From Chloroflexota bacterium (GTDB lineage: Bacteria; Chloroflexota; UBA6077), in the NCBI GenBank assembly GCA_023380955.1, contig JAMCTB010000245.1, positions 1 to 6,983 on the forward strand: DNA of 6,983 nt, read 5' to 3'. Below, in pieces: positions 5,850 to 6,983 of the stretch (its first letter is position 1; every line of letters begins with the position of its first letter). The notes beneath the pieces were generated by a model, which had not been told where the DNA came from, ran no database searches, and saw only the letters and a list, made by a program, of their open reading frames with translations. A program made the position numbers and the translations under genes.

Positions 5850-6017
5850 CCCCGCGCCCACCAGTCCCGTTGCCCAAATCCCAACTAGCGCAACAGAACA
5901 GCAACCAGTAAGCCGCTGAGTGCGTCGTTCCCTAAGCCGCCAGCCCGCACGTGAGGCACCGGGCGGCGGGGCACAAGGCCCGGCCCTACGCCACGGAGCT
6001 GAGGAACGGCGAACTAA

Positions 6018-6899
6018 GTGATGCGCTGGCAGGAGATCGTCTTGATACCTGCGGAAGAAAGCAGACCCCGACGGGTTTCGCGAAGTGACGGCCCGATCCT
6101 GGGCGGCCGGCCCACATCAAGGAGCAGCCGGGCCCGCCGCCTGCAACAGCATCTCACCCTGGCGGCTGCCCTGGCCGCCTCGGCGCTGGCGACGGCGACC
6201 TTTACCCCATCCCATGCCCTGGCCACGCCCTCATCGATCGTGTTGATGGCGCCGGCGAACCAGGAGGCTCCAGGTGAAGTCCTCGACGCGACCGGCGACA
6301 CCGGCGCGGTGGAGGATCAGGCCGTCGCCCCCGAGGCGGCACCCCCCGCCGAGGGCGACGCCGCGACCGTCCAACCCGAGGCGGAGCGCCCCAGTGCCGA
6401 GCAAGGGAACGGCTCCGACGAGAGGATCACACCCACCTCTCGAGGCGGCCCCCGCCCCACGGCTCCCTCGACTCAGGGACCGAAGGAGGGCGAGAAGCCG
6501 GCGGGCGAGCGGGTGGCCGCCATCGCCAGGAAGTACGTGGGCTACCCCTACGCCTGGGGCGGGTCCTCGCCCCGCACCGGCTTCGACTGCAGTGGCTTCG
6601 ACGAATACGTGTACCAGGAGGCCGGCATACCGGTCCCGCCCCACGACCTGTGGGGCCAGATGAACAGCGGCCCGAGGATAGCCCTCCAGGATCTGCAGCC
6701 GGGCGATCTGGTCTTCTTTCAGAACACCTACAAGGCGGGGCTGTCCCACGGCGGGATCTACCTGGGGAGCGACCGGTTCATCCACTCCATCGAGGAGGGG
6801 GTTGGGATCCAGGTCAGCTCCCTCGGCGAGGACTACTGGGCGGCGAGGTTCCTGACCGGCTCCCGTCCCTGGGCGTCTTCGCCGGATCGCGGCCCCTAG
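6018..6899 (+). CDS. Secreted NlpC/P60 family peptidoglycan peptidase
   Basis: Enzymes of this family cut peptide stems of peptidoglycan, commonly the gamma-D-Glu to meso-diaminopimelate bond. The 293-residue product has a long Arg-rich N-region and a hydrophobic Ala/Leu segment at about 46-62 ending in an ALA cleavage site (67-69). A Pro/Ala/Glu-rich linker follows to about 163, then a C-terminal NlpC/P60 domain (164-284). The domain shows YPYAWGG, catalytic Cys191 in FDCSGF, GDLVFF, His244 in LSHGGIYLG and a third-residue candidate His256 in FIHSI, so it looks active. No SH3, LysM or coiled-coil anchor is visible. The start is uncertain: GTG 6018 and ATG 6021 are adjacent, and the only ribosome-like site, GAGG (6001-6004), is far. 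No better start precedes the signal segment. It is separate from the liv operon, with no evident functional link. Confidence 0.88.
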   Translation: MMRWQEIVLIPAEESRPRRVSRSDGPILGGRPTSRSSRARRLQQHLTLAAALAASALATATFTPSHALATPSSIVLMAPANQEAPGEVLDATGDTGAVEDQAVAPEAAPPAEGDAATVQPEAERPSAEQGNGSDERITPTSRGGPRPTAPSTQGPKEGEKPAGERVAAIARKYVGYPYAWGGSSPRTGFDCSGFDEYVYQEAGIPVPPHDLWGQMNSGPRIALQDLQPGDLVFFQNTYKAGLSHGGIYLGSDRFIHSIEEGVGIQVSSLGEDYWAARFLTGSRPWASSPDRGP

Positions 6900-6900
6900 T

Positions 6901-6965
6901 CCATCGCCACATTGGTTCTGATACGTAGGGTGGGGCCCTGTGCCCCACCGCCCGCGTGGCGATGG
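6901..6965. repeat. Nested inverted repeat directly after the NlpC/P60 gene
   Basis: CCATCGCCAC (6901-6910) and GTGGCGATGG (6956-6965) are perfect 10-bp inverted arms. Inside them GGTGGGGC (6929-6936) and GCCCCACC (6942-6949) form an 8-bp stem with a 5-base loop. There is no T-run. The geometry, starting two bases after the stop codon, suits a small dispersed palindromic element or a 3'-end stabilising structure rather than a standard terminator. The window ends 18 bases later in GC-rich sequence with no further gene visible. Confidence 0.7.
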
Positions 6966-6983
6966 TAGGCCGGCGGCGGGGCA

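Larger units (their letters stand above)
5395..6017 (+). other. Gene-poor intergenic region, possible long leader of the NlpC/P60 gene
   Basis: I see no recognisable protein here. The reading frames crossing it on both strands give low-complexity Arg/Pro/Gly-rich sequences with no family signature. The stretch from 5395 to about 5520 is noticeably less GC-rich than its surroundings and holds a promoter-like element. Stem-loops include CCCTTC/GAAGGG (5534-5539/5546-5551), CGAAGAGA/TCTCTTCG (5778-5785/5810-5817), and an imperfect long-range pairing of CGTTCC (5926-5931) with GGAACG (6003-6008) just before the downstream start. TTCCCTAAGCC occurs at 5343-5353 and again at 5928-5938. The c-di-AMP riboswitch often found before NlpC/P60 genes was looked for, but its conserved segments are not apparent. 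Confidence 0.5.

Noticed and set aside
5459..5911. 150-codon + strand frame and overlapping - strand frames in the intergenic gap
   Set aside because: The predicted proteins are Arg/Pro/Gly-rich with no family signature, no ribosome site at the start, and overlapping open frames on both strands, as expected by chance in GC-rich DNA.
5870..6017. c-di-AMP (ydaO/yuaA) riboswitch before the NlpC/P60 gene
   Set aside because: I looked because of the gene context, but the conserved GGGGUGAAUC-like and CAGCUAAC-like segments are not present in readable form.

Overview
The window is strongly GC-rich by eye and its codons end mostly in G or C. It holds one complete transport operon on the + strand under a T-box riboswitch, followed by a gene-poor gap of about 700 bases and a secreted NlpC/P60-type cell-wall hydrolase. 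T-box regulation, high GC and dispersed palindromic and heptameric repeats of this style best fit a Chloroflexota-like bacterium. A high-GC Bacillota lineage or an actinobacterium cannot be excluded. This placement is an inference; the window contains no phylogenetic marker gene.

Region 1-519 is regulatory. A sigma70-type promoter (TTGACA, 17-base spacer, CATACT) is followed by a full-length T-box leader. The leader has Stem I with AGTA/GAA specifier-loop elements, a hairpin-rich middle, the canonical T-box, and a competing terminator with a T5 tract. The specifier position reads UGG (Trp), with an overlapping AUG (Met) as the alternative. No Leu, Ile or Val specifier codon is visible in the loop. 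The amino acid this Liv-type transporter serves may therefore be tryptophan or methionine rather than a branched-chain residue.

Region 520-5313 is the operon: livK-like lipoprotein binding protein, livH permease, a livM-livG permease-ATPase fusion, and livF ATPase. livH/livM and livMG/livF overlap. Together these make a complete HAAT-family ABC importer. Heptamer repeats sit at two junctions. The livK-livH gap carries AGTGCTG/AGTCCTG units and their inverse, forming a long hairpin. The livM-livG linker carries an inverted pair of palindromic repeats followed by a degenerate run of 7-base TCAGTCC-like units, all read through in frame. The LivM-LivG fusion linker thus appears to be made of domesticated intergenic repeats.

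Region 5314-6017 has two hairpins after livF, an extended -10 promoter candidate, further stem-loops and a short ORF with a strong Shine-Dalgarno sequence. No recognisable long protein is present there. Region 6018-6899 encodes an exported NlpC/P60 peptidase with a Cys-His-His catalytic set. A nested inverted repeat (6901-6965) follows it directly.
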